Source: Vibrio sp. SCSIO 43136
Lineage (GTDB): Bacteria; Pseudomonadota; Gammaproteobacteria; Enterobacterales; Vibrionaceae
Assembly: GCF_023716565.1 (NCBI RefSeq)
Contig: NZ_CP071848.1
Span: 930,001-994,000 of the forward strand
Direction: 5' to 3'
Length of the DNA: 64,000 nucleotides
Shown here: positions 38,812-49,135 of the stretch, one piece after another
Layout: each line of letters begins with the position of its first letter
Numbering within the stretch: position 1 is the first letter of the stretch
Position numbers and translations under genes: made by a program
Notes under the pieces: generated by a model
Databases searched by the model: none
Told to the model about the DNA's origin: nothing
Seen by the model: the letters and a program-made list of their open reading frames with translations, nothing else

Positions 38812-41343
38812 TCAGTTACATGTCGCAGGACCGATTAAGCTCCACACACCCCATTGACCGGATTTAGATGGATCTTCACCTTTGGTCCACCATTTCGCAG
38901 AGTATTCGCTACCTGCCCAAGTGACCACATCACCATTAAGGTAAATCGTGTTGCTGTCCCATTCATTGGTACAGGTCGAGCCGCCAGAGGCTTTCTTGTT
39001 GATTACAACGGTTGCCGTCGCAGAAGTACTTTCCTGACCATCACTCACCGTTACGGTAAATGATAGAGGAGTATCTTGAGTGTACTCTTGGGCAACAAAA
39101 GAGACTTTGTCACCGTTCACTGTGGCATTGATGCCCGCAGGCACTTGCCAAGTAAAGCTCAATGGGTCGCTATCTGCATCGGTCGAACTGCTGGCATCGA
39201 TAACCACTGTGGTTAACGCATCGGCTGTTGCTGGCGCAACCACTTTTGCAACAGGTGCTTGGTTTACAGGTGTTTGGCCAGCAGGTTTCACGTTGACAAT
39301 CACTGTGTCACTGCTGGTGGCACCAAGGTTATCGGTCACAGTGAGCTTGAAGCTTAGTGAAGTTAACGCATCCACCTGCGGAGCAGTAAAGCTCACTTGA
39401 GCACCACTGCTGGTAAGTGAAACTGCTGGACCTGAGACCTGCGTCCAATCTGTGGCTGAAATAGTACCATCCGCATCGGATGATTGAGAGCCATCGAGTG
39501 TCACTAATACGCCCGGTTCGACTTGTTGATCAGCACCGGCACGAGCGATAGGAGCTCGGTTCACTGGTACAGAACCGTTCGCCATACCCTCATGCATAGC
39601 GTTTAGGATGTCGCCGTTGTCGGCATCAATTTCCCAAGAGAACATGCCTGCTAATCCTAGATTGCGCACGTATGCCCCTTTGGCTTTTACAGAGCGTGGG
39701 TCATCAAAGGTGATTAGCTTACCGTCAGTACGGTTCCAGACATAAGGCGCTTCCGCCTGTTCGTCATAACCATACTCAAAGCCATTAATGCCTGTGAAGT
39801 TATCACCTAGCATGTGTGCTTTAATGCCTTTGTAGTCGATAACGCCAGCTTCCCAAACCCCTTGCTCTTTACTGCCAGTGAGTTTGCCTGAACCTGTTCC
39901 TGTCATTGGGTCTGTTGGATCTGACAGGCTTGAAGGCATAACGCCATCCCATCCGCGACCATACATAGCAGCCCCGAGCACTAGCTTGTTGGCAGGAACC
40001 CCTTGCGCTAGCAAGATTTGAATCGCATTATCCGAGGTGTACGCTGGGCCTTTATATGCTTCGCCATTTTCATCGACACCCGTGCCGTCGCATTGACCTG
40101 GGCGCATGAAGTTACCACAGTACAAAGCGGTTTGGTGGCCTGGTACGTTGTTCCAACCGCCATAGAAGTCATAGGTCATGGCGAATATATAGTCCATGTG
40201 TGCGGCAGCTTTGGCATAGTCAACATCTTCTAGTTTATCCCAACCCACACCGATAGCTGAGGTTAGCTCGTAGGTACGGCCATTAGCGACTTCTAGTTCA
40301 TCAAGCATGGCACGCAGCTCTTGCATCAATGCGATGTAGGCTGGGCCATCGTTTACTGGGTCACCCAGGTTGGCATTTTCACCGCCTCCGCCTGGGAATT
40401 CCCAGTCGATATCTACACCATCATAGAACTTCCACGTATTTAGGAACTTTTTAACTGAAGCCACAAAAACGTCGCGATTGGCTTTGTCGGTAAAGCTGTA
40501 GAATGGGTCGGAAAGTGTCCAGCCACCAATCGAAGGTACAATCTTTAGATCAGGGTAGCGCTGCTTTAGTGCCATCATCATGGCGTAGTTGCCCTTAATC
40601 GGGGTGCTGTATTCATGGCCCGCTTGTTTGAAGCTTTTTTGGAAAGCGGCCCAAGGGTCATGGATGACAACTTCGAAGTCTTGCATACCAGCACACGCAG
40701 TTTGCAGTGCGTTAAAGCTATTTCCACCGACCGATTTTAGAGACTCATTAGGGCCACACACCGGGATAAAGCCATAGATGATATGAGTTAGGTTGTCGGC
40801 AGGAATGTTATCTACCGTATAGTCACGTCCATATATGCCCCATTCAACAAAGTAAGTGCCGACAACCGTATTAGGGTCCGTGTTGTAGCTCTTGTTGTTA
40901 GGGTCAATGTTCATGGTCAGTGGGGCCAAATGGCTACCGTCTGTATCTGCGATAACGATTTCTGCGGGCTGACTAACGCTACATCCTGTAGCGTCACAGG
41001 CTTCAATCGTCATTTGGTAGCGGCCACCTTGGCCATACTTGAAGCTTGCCGTAGTTTGGCTGCCAGTGATCGGTCCTGTGGCAACCTCAACACCATCGAA
41101 GTAGATTTTATAGGTATCGCCAGAATCACCGCTCCATTGGTTAAATTTCACGTTTATTGACGCTTGGTCATGGTATTTGACCATATTGGCGTAGCTAGAC
41201 GTTGTTTCCATAGCGAGCTCAATTTTTGAAAACTGCAAATTGTTTGAGCCGTAAACATCTACGCTTGGGGCGCTTGGTAAGGCGGCAGCGGGGAGGGCAA
41301 TTGCCACACTTGCTGCCAGTAGACACATCGATATAGGTTTCAT
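38812..41343 (-). CDS. chiA: Secreted chitinase A (GH18)
   Basis: The 843-residue exported chitinase has a signal peptide (MKPISMCLLAASVAIALPAAA), an N-terminal chitin-contacting Ig-like domain (about 22-135), and a GH18 TIM barrel with DGVDIDWEFPGG, catalytic Glu315, the same number as in V. harveyi ChiA. Two PKD/Ig-like domains follow (NRAPIARAGADQ and NQAPVAKVVAPA), then a CBM5/12 chitin-binding domain with AKWWTKGEDP at the C terminus. It degrades chitin to chitobiose outside the cell. The gene is single and convergent with moaE. In vibrios such genes respond to the ChiS chitin sensor; no site could be identified here. Confidence 0.96.
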   Translation of the reverse strand: MKPISMCLLAASVAIALPAAALPSAPSVDVYGSNNLQFSKIELAMETTSSYANMVKYHDQASINVKFNQWSGDSGDTYKIYFDGVEVATGPITGSQTTASFKYGQGGRYQMTIEACDATGCSVSQPAEIVIADTDGSHLAPLTMNIDPNNKSYNTDPNTVVGTYFVEWGIYGRDYTVDNIPADNLTHIIYGFIPVCGPNESLKSVGGNSFNALQTACAGMQDFEVVIHDPWAAFQKSFKQAGHEYSTPIKGNYAMMMALKQRYPDLKIVPSIGGWTLSDPFYSFTDKANRDVFVASVKKFLNTWKFYDGVDIDWEFPGGGGENANLGDPVNDGPAYIALMQELRAMLDELEVANGRTYELTSAIGVGWDKLEDVDYAKAAAHMDYIFAMTYDFYGGWNNVPGHQTALYCGNFMRPGQCDGTGVDENGEAYKGPAYTSDNAIQILLAQGVPANKLVLGAAMYGRGWDGVMPSSLSDPTDPMTGTGSGKLTGSKEQGVWEAGVIDYKGIKAHMLGDNFTGINGFEYGYDEQAEAPYVWNRTDGKLITFDDPRSVKAKGAYVRNLGLAGMFSWEIDADNGDILNAMHEGMANGSVPVNRAPIARAGADQQVEPGVLVTLDGSQSSDADGTISATDWTQVSGPAVSLTSSGAQVSFTAPQVDALTSLSFKLTVTDNLGATSSDTVIVNVKPAGQTPVNQAPVAKVVAPATADALTTVVIDASSSTDADSDPLSFTWQVPAGINATVNGDKVSFVAQEYTQDTPLSFTVTVSDGQESTSATATVVINKKASGGSTCTNEWDSNTIYLNGDVVTWAGSEYSAKWWTKGEDPSKSGQWGVWSLIGPATCN

Positions 41344-42045
41344 CTTATCTCTCTTATTCCTTTGAGTGAGTTATCGGTTGAGTGATAACAATCCGTGGGG
41401 ACTCGGCTTTAACTCAAAAATTGTCAAACCCGGTTCCCATCAAACAGTGTTAGAGAGCTTATTTAATTGCTCAAATTTTGTTCATAGCTTTTGAAAGCAC
41501 TTAATAGATAAGGAATTAGTGCTGCGTACCCGTTACAAAAAAGGTTTAAGTGACTCGATAAAAAACTAAATGTCAGAATTTTGAACTGGAAAGCGGGTAG
41601 TCATGTGCTACGTGGGGGTTTGGTGATGTATCTCACGTTTATCGATCGCTCAATTGATATATTGTTGGGCGCAGTTAGAGCGGAAGTATATGAAATGTTA
41701 ATTTTTTTCATTATGGCAGCATATTTATTCACCTTTCTGTCTGTAATTAGAACAAATAAGACAATTGGTTTGCTGTCTGGTCCGATCTAGCGCATATCTT
41801 TCAACCTTTAGGTAAATTTCTGGTGTTTTATGCTGTTAATTTTGCAAAAGCGTAAAATGATCCGACTTTTTGCTACATTTTTATGGCAAATTGCTTCGAA
41901 GGTTGGTAGTGTGTCGCCTAATCTTCATTGAGGTTTAGAAAATATCGTACGTTTTATACGCTAAAATTTTCTAAAATTGCCTACCGTTCAGGCACTTGTG
42001 AAGACGTCATGGATGTAATTACATAAAAAACTTGGAGTTTGTTAC
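41344..42045. other. 702-bp chiA/oppA divergent control region
   Basis: This AT-rich region must contain the chiA and oppA promoters. A small ORF at 41626-41790 (54 residues, very hydrophobic, with GGGGG before its ATG) could encode a small membrane protein, but there is no other support. No RNA gene was recognised. Confidence 0.4.
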
Positions 42046-43677
42046 ATGTATAAGAACAAAATTACCCAAGCACTACTTCTTGGTGCGGGTCTAGCAGTTT
42101 CTGCTACTTCTTTTTCAACACTGGCTGCGGACGTTCCTGCTGGCACTAAACTTGCGGATAAGCAAGAGCTAGTACGTGGTAACGGTACTGAAGTTGCAAC
42201 TATCGACCCACACAAATCTCAAGGTGTTCCAGAGTCTCACGTAATTCGTGACCTTCTTGAAGGCCTAGTGAACCAAGATGCTGACGGTAACACTATCCCT
42301 GGTGTTGCGACTTCTTGGGAAACGACAGACAACAAAACTTTCACCTTCCACCTACGCAAAGATGCGAAATGGTCTAATGGCGAACCTGTAACTGCGGAAG
42401 ATTTCGTATACAGCTTTAAGCGTGCTGTTGATCCAGCAACTGCTTCTCCATACGCTTGGTACATGGAATACACCAAGATGGTTAACGCTAAAGACATCGT
42501 AGCAGGCAAAAAAGATAAGTCTGAGCTAGGTGTTAAAGCACTAGATGACCACACTCTAGTGGTGGAACTAGAAACTGCTGTTCCTTACTTCGTAATGATG
42601 ACTGGCCACACAACAATGAAGCCAGTACACAAAGCGACTGTTGAGAAGCACGGCGACCAGTGGACTAAGCCAGAAAACTTTGTTGGTAACGGTGCATTCG
42701 TTGTAAACAACTGGGTTGTGAACGAGCGTCTAGAGCTTACTCGTAACGAGCAATACTGGGACAACGGCAAAACAGTTCTAAACAAGGTAACTTTCCTACC
42801 TATCGAGAACGCTGTAGCTGAAATGAACCGCTTCCTATCTGGCGAGATTCACTTCACTTCAACGCTTCCAACTGAGCACTTCAAACGTCTGAAGAAAGAG
42901 CACCCAGAATCAGTTTCTGTGGAAGGTAGCCTATGTACTTACTACTACTCTTTCAACACAGCTAAGAAGCCATTTGATGATGTACGTGTACGTAAAGCGA
43001 TCTCTTACGCTATCGACCGTAACATCGTATCAAACGCAATTCTTGGTCAAGGCCAAAAGCCAGCGTACTTCCTAACTCCTGAGATCACAGCAAACTTCAA
43101 CCCTGAGCAACCAGCTTACGGTGCAATGTCTCAGAAAGAGCGTAACGAAGAAGCAGCACGTCTACTTGCGGAAGCAGGCTACGGTAAAGACAACCCACTA
43201 AGCTTCACTCTTCTATACAACACTAACGAAAACCACAAGAAAATTGCGGTTGCTCTAGGTTCTATGTGGAAGAAGTCTCTAGGTCTAAACGTTACTCTTG
43301 AGAACCAAGAGTGGAAGACTTACCTATCAACTAAAGACCAAGGTGACTTCGAAGTTGCACGTGCTGGTTGGTGTGGTGACTACAACGAAGCGTCTTCTTT
43401 CCTAACGCTAATGGTTAGTGCAAACACGACTGGTGGTCAGCACTGGGGCAGCAAAGAGTACGATGCTCTGATCGAAAAAGCGCTTAACTCTACTTCAGAA
43501 GAAGAGCGTACTAAGATCTACCTAGAAGCTGAAGCGATGATGGCTGAAGATATGCCAATCGCTCCAATCTACCAATACGTACGTTCTCGTCTACTATCAC
43601 CTAAAGTTGGTGGTTTCGCGTCTAACAACGCAGAAGAGAAGATCTACTCTAAAGATCTTTACATCAAAGCTCAGTAA
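42046..43677 (+). CDS. oppA: Oligopeptide-binding protein OppA
   Basis: The 543-residue periplasmic binding protein starts with a signal peptide (MYKNKITQALLLGAGLAVSA, cleaved near TLAADV). Family features include NGTEVATIDPHKSQGVPE, VTAEDFVYSFKRAVDPATASPY and FDDVRVRKAISYAIDR. It captures peptides for the OppBCDF importer. Codon use is strongly biased (frequent CTA for Leu, GTA/GTT for Val, CGT for Arg), suggesting high expression. A perfect hairpin separates it from oppB, which may keep oppA mRNA more abundant than the rest. Confidence 0.95.
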   Translation: MYKNKITQALLLGAGLAVSATSFSTLAADVPAGTKLADKQELVRGNGTEVATIDPHKSQGVPESHVIRDLLEGLVNQDADGNTIPGVATSWETTDNKTFTFHLRKDAKWSNGEPVTAEDFVYSFKRAVDPATASPYAWYMEYTKMVNAKDIVAGKKDKSELGVKALDDHTLVVELETAVPYFVMMTGHTTMKPVHKATVEKHGDQWTKPENFVGNGAFVVNNWVVNERLELTRNEQYWDNGKTVLNKVTFLPIENAVAEMNRFLSGEIHFTSTLPTEHFKRLKKEHPESVSVEGSLCTYYYSFNTAKKPFDDVRVRKAISYAIDRNIVSNAILGQGQKPAYFLTPEITANFNPEQPAYGAMSQKERNEEAARLLAEAGYGKDNPLSFTLLYNTNENHKKIAVALGSMWKKSLGLNVTLENQEWKTYLSTKDQGDFEVARAGWCGDYNEASSFLTLMVSANTTGGQHWGSKEYDALIEKALNSTSEEERTKIYLEAEAMMAEDMPIAPIYQYVRSRLLSPKVGGFASNNAEEKIYSKDLYIKAQ

Positions 43678-43714
43678 AAACTGACGCATAAAAAAATAAT
43701 ATGAAAACCAGACA

Positions 43715-43738
43715 CTGCACGTGAGAAATCACGTGCAG
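43715..43738 (+). promoter_or_regulatory. Hairpin between oppA and oppB
   Basis: A perfect 10-bp stem (CTGCACGTGA/TCACGTGCAG) closed by a GAAA tetraloop sits midway in the gap. It is followed only by GGGTCTTTG, so it is probably a partial terminator or an mRNA 3'-end stabiliser rather than a full stop. Confidence 0.7.
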
Positions 43739-43782
43739 GGTCTTTGTTATACTTAATTGTCACAGACTGGAAGAGTGAGTTT

Positions 43783-44703
43783 ATGTTTAAATTCATTATG
43801 AAACGGATATTCGAAGCAATCCCAACCATGTTGGTTTTGATCACAGTGTCCTTCTTTTTGATGCGTTTCGCACCGGGTAACCCTTTCTCGAGCGAGCGTC
43901 CCCTGCCACCAGAGGTAATGGCGAACATTGAAGCGAAATACGGCCTAGATAAGCCTGTTTTCGAACAATACTACACCTACCTTGGTAACGTTATTCAAGG
44001 CGACTTTGGTCCGTCATTTAAATACCTTGATTACTCGGTAAACGAATTGATTGGCGCAGCGCTTCCAGTGTCTGCAAAAGTTGGTTTCATTGCGTTTATC
44101 TTTACAGTAATCATGGGTGTGACTGTCGGAACAATAGCCGCACTTAGACAAAATACTTGGCTCGACTACACCATAATGTCGACAGCCATGTTGGGCGTGG
44201 TACTGCCTTCGTTTGTACTGGCTCCAGCACTTATTTACCTATTCGCACTTCACCTAGAATGGTTCCCAGCCGGTGGCTGGCACGACGGTGGTATTCAATA
44301 CCTAGTTCTGCCTGTGATTGCGATGTCTCTACTGTATGTTGCGACTTTTGCCCGTATCACTCGTGGCTCGATGATCGAAACTCTCAACAGTAACTTTATC
44401 CGTACAGCACGTGCGAAGGGTCTGAGCTACCCTTACATCATCGTTAAGCACGCGCTACGTCCAGCAATGCTACCAGTGGTTTCATACATGGGCCCTGCAT
44501 TCGTAGGTATCATTACTGGTTCTGTTGTTGTAGAAACAATTTTTGGCCTACCAGGTATCGGTAAGCTATTTGTTAACGCTGCATTTAACCGTGATTACTC
44601 GCTAGTAATGGGTGTAACCATTCTGATTGGTTTCCTATTCATTCTGTTCAACGCCATCGTTGATATCGTACTAGCAGTCATTGACCCGAAAATTCGTTAC
44701 TAA
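43783..44703 (+). CDS. oppB: Oligopeptide ABC transporter permease OppB
   Basis: The 306-residue permease matches E. coli OppB in length when started at ATG 43783 (MFKFIMKRIFEAIPTM); 13 more codons are open upstream. It has six membrane helices and an EAA loop (FIRTARAKGLSYPYIIVKHALRPAMLPV). GGAAGAGTGAG precedes the start. It pairs with OppC to form the channel. Confidence 0.95.
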   Translation: MFKFIMKRIFEAIPTMLVLITVSFFLMRFAPGNPFSSERPLPPEVMANIEAKYGLDKPVFEQYYTYLGNVIQGDFGPSFKYLDYSVNELIGAALPVSAKVGFIAFIFTVIMGVTVGTIAALRQNTWLDYTIMSTAMLGVVLPSFVLAPALIYLFALHLEWFPAGGWHDGGIQYLVLPVIAMSLLYVATFARITRGSMIETLNSNFIRTARAKGLSYPYIIVKHALRPAMLPVVSYMGPAFVGIITGSVVVETIFGLPGIGKLFVNAAFNRDYSLVMGVTILIGFLFILFNAIVDIVLAVIDPKIRY

Positions 44704-44717
44704 GGGAATCGGTAACT

Positions 44718-45620
44718 ATGTTAACTAAAAAAGAGAATCTTGAAGCGGTAGAAAATTTCTCTAAAAACTTAGAGATCGAAGGCCGTAGTCTATGGCAAGA
44801 CGCCCGTATCCGTTTTATGCGTAACAAAGCGGCGATGGTGAGTCTGGCTATCCTATTTGTGCTAACGCTGGCGGTTATTTTCCTGCCAATGCTTGCACCT
44901 TACACATTCGATGATACTGACTGGTATGCGATGCATGTAGGTCCAAATGCGGATCACTGGTTCGGTACTGATAGTCTGGGTCGTGACCTGTATGTTCGTA
45001 CTTTGATCGGTGGTCGAATCTCGCTGATGGTAGGTGTACTTGGTGCACTTGTTGCGGTACTTATCGGTACACTTTACGGTGCGACATCGGGTTTCGTTGG
45101 CGGCCGTACTGACCGTGTCATGATGCGTATCCTAGAGATCCTATACGCTGTTCCTTTCATGTTCCTAGTAATCGTACTGGTAACTTTCTTCGGTCGTAAC
45201 ATTGTACTTATCTTTGTTGCTATCGGTGCAGTTGCTTGGCTAGATATGGCACGTATCGTACGTGGCCAGACACTAAGCTTGCGCAGTAAAGAGTTTATCG
45301 AAGCGGCACACGTTTGTGGTGTGAGCAAGTGGAAGATCATCACTCGTCACATTGTTCCAAACGTACTAGGTATCGTAGCGGTTTACTCAACTCTGTTGAT
45401 TCCTTCAATGATCCTGACTGAATCATTCCTATCGTTCCTAGGTCTTGGTGTTCAAGAGCCAATGACTAGCTGGGGCGCACTACTACAGGAAGGTTCGCAG
45501 ACTATGGAAGTGGCTATCTGGCAGCTGGCATTCCCAGCGTTGTTCATGGTGGTAACACTATTCTGCTTTAACTACGTGGGCGATGGCCTTCGTGACGCAC
45601 TTGATCCAAAAGATAGATAA
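44718..45620 (+). CDS. oppC: Oligopeptide ABC transporter permease OppC
   Basis: The 300-residue permease has the N-terminal cytoplasmic segment of OppC (SLWQDARIRFMRNKAAM), six helices, HWFGTDSLGRDLYVR, and an EAA loop (FIEAAHVCGVSKWKIITRHIVPNVLG). It ends NYVGDGLRDALDPKDR, the family C terminus. It follows oppB by 14 bases. Confidence 0.95.
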   Translation: MLTKKENLEAVENFSKNLEIEGRSLWQDARIRFMRNKAAMVSLAILFVLTLAVIFLPMLAPYTFDDTDWYAMHVGPNADHWFGTDSLGRDLYVRTLIGGRISLMVGVLGALVAVLIGTLYGATSGFVGGRTDRVMMRILEILYAVPFMFLVIVLVTFFGRNIVLIFVAIGAVAWLDMARIVRGQTLSLRSKEFIEAAHVCGVSKWKIITRHIVPNVLGIVAVYSTLLIPSMILTESFLSFLGLGVQEPMTSWGALLQEGSQTMEVAIWQLAFPALFMVVTLFCFNYVGDGLRDALDPKDR

Positions 45621-45669
45621 CAAATAAATCTGGATCGAAAGAAGCAAAAGAATACACAGGAATGCAATG

Positions 45670-46635
45670 ATGAGTTTATTAGACGTAAAAGATCTGCGTG
45701 TCGAGTTTGCCACGCAAGACGGTACAGTAACCGCAGTAAATGACTTGAACTTCTCACTTAAGCCAGGCGAAACCCTAGGCATCGTAGGTGAGTCTGGTTC
45801 AGGTAAATCACAAACGGTATTTGCCCTGATGGGCCTACTGGCAAAGAACGGCACTATCACAGGTAGTGCTAAGTTCGAAGGCAAAGAGATCCTTAACCTG
45901 CCAGAAAAAGAACTGAACAAGGTTCGTGCTGAACAGATCGCAATGATCTTCCAAGACCCAATGACTTCCCTGAACCCTTACATGAAAGTAAGCGATCAGC
46001 TGATGGAAGTACTGATGCTGCATAAAGGCATGGGTAAAGCGGAAGCTTTCGAAGAGTCGGTACGCATGCTTGAAGCGGTTAAGATCCCTGAGGCTCGTAA
46101 GCGTATTACCATGTACCCTCACGAATTCTCTGGCGGTATGCGTCAGCGTGTAATGATCGCTATGGCGCTGCTATGTCGCCCTAAACTACTGATCGCCGAT
46201 GAGCCAACCACCGCTCTTGACGTAACGGTACAGGCGCAGATCATGGACCTACTGAACGAGCTGAAAAGCGAGTTCAACACTTCTATCATTATGATCACCC
46301 ACGACCTAGGTGTGGTTGCAGGCTCTTGTGACAAGGTGCTTGTAATGTACGCTGGCCGTACCATGGAGTACGGTACTGTGGATGAGATTTTCTACAACCC
46401 AAGCCACCCGTATGCGGAAGGTCTACTGAAAGCTATCCCTCGTCTGGATACAGAAGGTGAAATCCTGCCAACCATTCCGGGTAACCCGCCAAACTTGTTG
46501 CGCCTGCCTGTAGGTTGTCCGTACCAAGAGCGTTGTCACCGTGTGACAGACCAGTGTCGCAGAGAAGCGCCACAACTACTGGACTTTGGTAACAACCGTA
46601 AACGTGCATGTTTTTCTGACTGGGAGGCTTGGTAA
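45670..46635 (+). CDS. oppD: Oligopeptide transport ATPase OppD
   Basis: The 321-residue ATPase has Walker A GESGSGKSQ, the signature FSGGMRQRV, Walker B LLIADEPTTALD, and the C-terminal OppD/F domain with a CPYQERC...C cysteine cluster. Two adjacent ATGs are possible; ATG 45670 is eight bases after AGGA and gives MSLLDVKDLRVEF. The shorter upstream choice (45667) adds one Met only. Confidence 0.95.
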   Translation: MSLLDVKDLRVEFATQDGTVTAVNDLNFSLKPGETLGIVGESGSGKSQTVFALMGLLAKNGTITGSAKFEGKEILNLPEKELNKVRAEQIAMIFQDPMTSLNPYMKVSDQLMEVLMLHKGMGKAEAFEESVRMLEAVKIPEARKRITMYPHEFSGGMRQRVMIAMALLCRPKLLIADEPTTALDVTVQAQIMDLLNELKSEFNTSIIMITHDLGVVAGSCDKVLVMYAGRTMEYGTVDEIFYNPSHPYAEGLLKAIPRLDTEGEILPTIPGNPPNLLRLPVGCPYQERCHRVTDQCRREAPQLLDFGNNRKRACFSDWEAW

Positions 46636-46637
46636 TT

Positions 46638-47627
46638 ATGAGCACTGAAAAGAAACTACTTCTTGATGTAAAAGATCTTAAAGTTCACTTCAACATTGCG
46701 CCAAAGTCTGCATGGCCTTGGACTAAACCTGTTCCGTTGAAAGCGGTTGATGGTGTTGACGTTCGTCTTTATGAAGGTGAAACGCTGGGCGTTGTAGGTG
46801 AGTCTGGTTGTGGTAAATCGACCTTTGCTCGCGCAGTGATTGGTCTGGTAGAAGCGACTGATGGTGATGTGGTTTGGTTGGGTCAAGACCTAACTAAGAT
46901 GGAAGAAGTACAGCGTCGTGAGACTCGTAAAGAGATCCAGATGATCTTCCAAGACCCGTTGGCATCACTCAACCCGCGTATGACTATCGGTGACATTATC
47001 GCTGAGCCGCTAGAGACCTTCTACCCAGAGCTATCTAAGACGGAAGTGAAAGATCGCGTTAAAGAGATGATGATGAAGGTAGGTCTACTGCCGAACGTTA
47101 TCAACCGTTACCCACACGAGTTCTCAGGCGGTCAGTGTCAACGTATCGGTATTGCGCGTGCACTTATCTTGCGTCCTAAGATGATCATCTGTGATGAGCC
47201 AGTATCAGCGCTTGATGTGTCAATCCAGGCTCAGGTTGTTAACCTACTGAAAGAGCTTCAAAAAGAGCTAGGTCTTGCTTTGGTCTTCATCGCTCACGAC
47301 TTGTCAGTAGTTAAACATATCTCAGACCGTGTATTGGTAATGTACCTAGGTAATGCAGTAGAGCTTGCGGAAGGCGACGAGCTATTTGCTAACCCTAAAC
47401 ACCCGTACACGCGCGCATTGATGTCTGCAGTACCTATTCCTGATCCTAAGCTTGAACGTAACAAGAAGATCGAGATGTTAGAAGGTGATCTACCATCGCC
47501 AATGAACCCACCATCAGGTTGTGTATTCCGTACTCGTTGCCCACAAGCAACAGAGCTATGTGCACAGCAAAAACCTAAGATTAAGGGTGACGACCGACAC
47601 GCAGTATCGTGTCTGCACGTCGATTAA
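46638..47627 (+). CDS. oppF: Oligopeptide transport ATPase OppF
   Basis: The 329-residue partner ATPase of OppD has Walker [10 protein letters not shown], the signature [10 protein letters not shown], Walker [12 protein letters not shown], and a C-terminal peptide-importer extension with [14 protein letters not shown]. The ATG at 46638 starts three bases after the oppD stop; GGGAGG, inside the oppD end, is its ribosome site. It ends the operon before a strong terminator. Confidence 0.95.
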   Translation: MSTEKKLLLDVKDLKVHFNIAPKSAWPWTKPVPLKAVDGVDVRLYEGETLGVVGESGCGKSTFARAVIGLVEATDGDVVWLGQDLTKMEEVQRRETRKEIQMIFQDPLASLNPRMTIGDIIAEPLETFYPELSKTEVKDRVKEMMMKVGLLPNVINRYPHEFSGGQCQRIGIARALILRPKMIICDEPVSALDVSIQAQVVNLLKELQKELGLALVFIAHDLSVVKHISDRVLVMYLGNAVELAEGDELFANPKHPYTRALMSAVPIPDPKLERNKKIEMLEGDLPSPMNPPSGCVFRTRCPQATELCAQQKPKIKGDDRHAVSCLHVD

Positions 47628-47644
47628 TTCAGCCTGTGACGGGC

Positions 47645-47679
47645 TTAAGCGCGGTGCCGTATGGGCCGCGCTTTTTTTG
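47645..47679 (+). terminator. Terminator of oppABCDF
   Basis: The stem AAGCGCGG/CCGCGCTT with a 9-10-nt loop is followed by seven T on the plus strand. Confidence 0.93.
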
Positions 47680-47827
47680 TGCCCAAGATTTTTGATTCGC
47701 ATCAATCTCAACTCCCTTTTCGTGCAAACAACTTGTATGTCGAACCAGTTCTGGTATCCTGCATCGCATTAAGAATCAATATCATTTGATATGTTATTAC
47801 ATTATCAATCAAGAAAAGCAGTGACCC

Positions 47828-49135
47828 TTGAAACTTTCCCACTCTGATTATTACAAAATTGCCATTCCTTTTATCGTATCGACCATCACCCAACCGCTTC
47901 TTGGTGCAGTAGATACCGCAGTAATTGGGCAGATGCAGCAAGCCGCCTTAATCGGTGGTGTTGCGATAGGTACAGTGATTTTAAACACCCTCTATTGGTT
48001 ATTTGGCTTCTTTCGAGTCAGTACGACCGGACAAAGTGCGATGGCTCTTGGTAAAGGGTGTGAGCGTGACCTTGCGGCGAGCTTAGTGCGTCCATTTGTA
48101 CTAGCCAGCGGGGTAGGGTTTGTCTTTATTTTTGCTCAAGCGGGTATTTGGCAAGCGGCACTGTGGATGATTGAGCCAGATGCCGATGTGGCGGTTCAAG
48201 CTCAAAGCTACTTCTCGATATTGATTTGGGGTGCGCCGTTTGTATTGCTCAACTACACCTTAATTGGGTGGCTGATGGGCCAAGCTAAAGTCAAAGCGAC
48301 TTTGTTTACCCAAATCTTTGGTAATGTGCTTAATATCGTGCTGGATATTGTGTTTGTGGTTGGCTTTGACATGGGTGTTGAAGGTGTGGCGCTGGCAAGT
48401 TTGATTGCCCAAGTGAGTACCTTTGCTATCGGTCTTTATTTGGTCAAGCAAACCGCAGGTTTCTCATTTATGCCTTATTTGAAGCTTGCCAAAATGAGCA
48501 AGCAGCAACTCGCTACCATTGCATCGTCAAATTCAGACTTGATGCTGCGTACTGTGTGTTTATTGTTGATGTTTAACTGCATGGCCCGCTTTGGCTCTAG
48601 CATGGGGGCGGATGTGCTCGCTGCAAATGCGATTATGATGCAGATTACATTTTTAGCCAGTTATCTGTTTGATGGTATCGCTAATGCATCGAGCGTATTT
48701 GCTGGGCGCTCTGTTGGAGAGAAAAACCCAAGTCTGCTTGAGCAAGTGCTCACCATGAATATGCAATGGACCGCTGGGGCTGTCGTATTACTTACTCTGG
48801 TGATTGGGCTGACTCATGACCAGTTGGCGCTGATCTTTACTCAGATCCCGCAAGTACTCAACGAGTACCAGCAAGTCTCTTTATGGCTGGTGATCTTCCC
48901 TCTAGTAGCAGGCTTTGGTTTGACAGTTTACGGCATTTTTACAGGGACAGGCACGACGCGCCCAGTAAGAAACTCGACTGCAATGACGGTTGCGATATTT
49001 TTGATTGCGTGTTGGCTGACACTGGATAGTTTTGGTAATCAAGGCTTATGGTTTGCCTTTACCTTGTTTTATGTTGGCCGTATCGCATTCCTCTACCCAT
49101 ATCTATCTCAGGTGAAAGCAAAAACGTTAGCCTAA
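47828..49135 (+). CDS. dinF: MATE-family efflux protein, DinF type
   Basis: The 435-residue membrane protein has twelve helices in two related halves. PLLGAVDTAVIGQM near residue 25 is the MATE/DinF motif, and the second half repeats it as FDGIANASSVFAGRSVG. MATE proteins export cationic drugs or metabolites with Na+ or H+. The start is a TTG at 47828 with no strong ribosome site; the next Met would remove the first helix, so TTG is kept. The gene is single. Confidence 0.88.
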   Translation: MKLSHSDYYKIAIPFIVSTITQPLLGAVDTAVIGQMQQAALIGGVAIGTVILNTLYWLFGFFRVSTTGQSAMALGKGCERDLAASLVRPFVLASGVGFVFIFAQAGIWQAALWMIEPDADVAVQAQSYFSILIWGAPFVLLNYTLIGWLMGQAKVKATLFTQIFGNVLNIVLDIVFVVGFDMGVEGVALASLIAQVSTFAIGLYLVKQTAGFSFMPYLKLAKMSKQQLATIASSNSDLMLRTVCLLLMFNCMARFGSSMGADVLAANAIMMQITFLASYLFDGIANASSVFAGRSVGEKNPSLLEQVLTMNMQWTAGAVVLLTLVIGLTHDQLALIFTQIPQVLNEYQQVSLWLVIFPLVAGFGLTVYGIFTGTGTTRPVRNSTAMTVAIFLIACWLTLDSFGNQGLWFAFTLFYVGRIAFLYPYLSQVKAKTLA

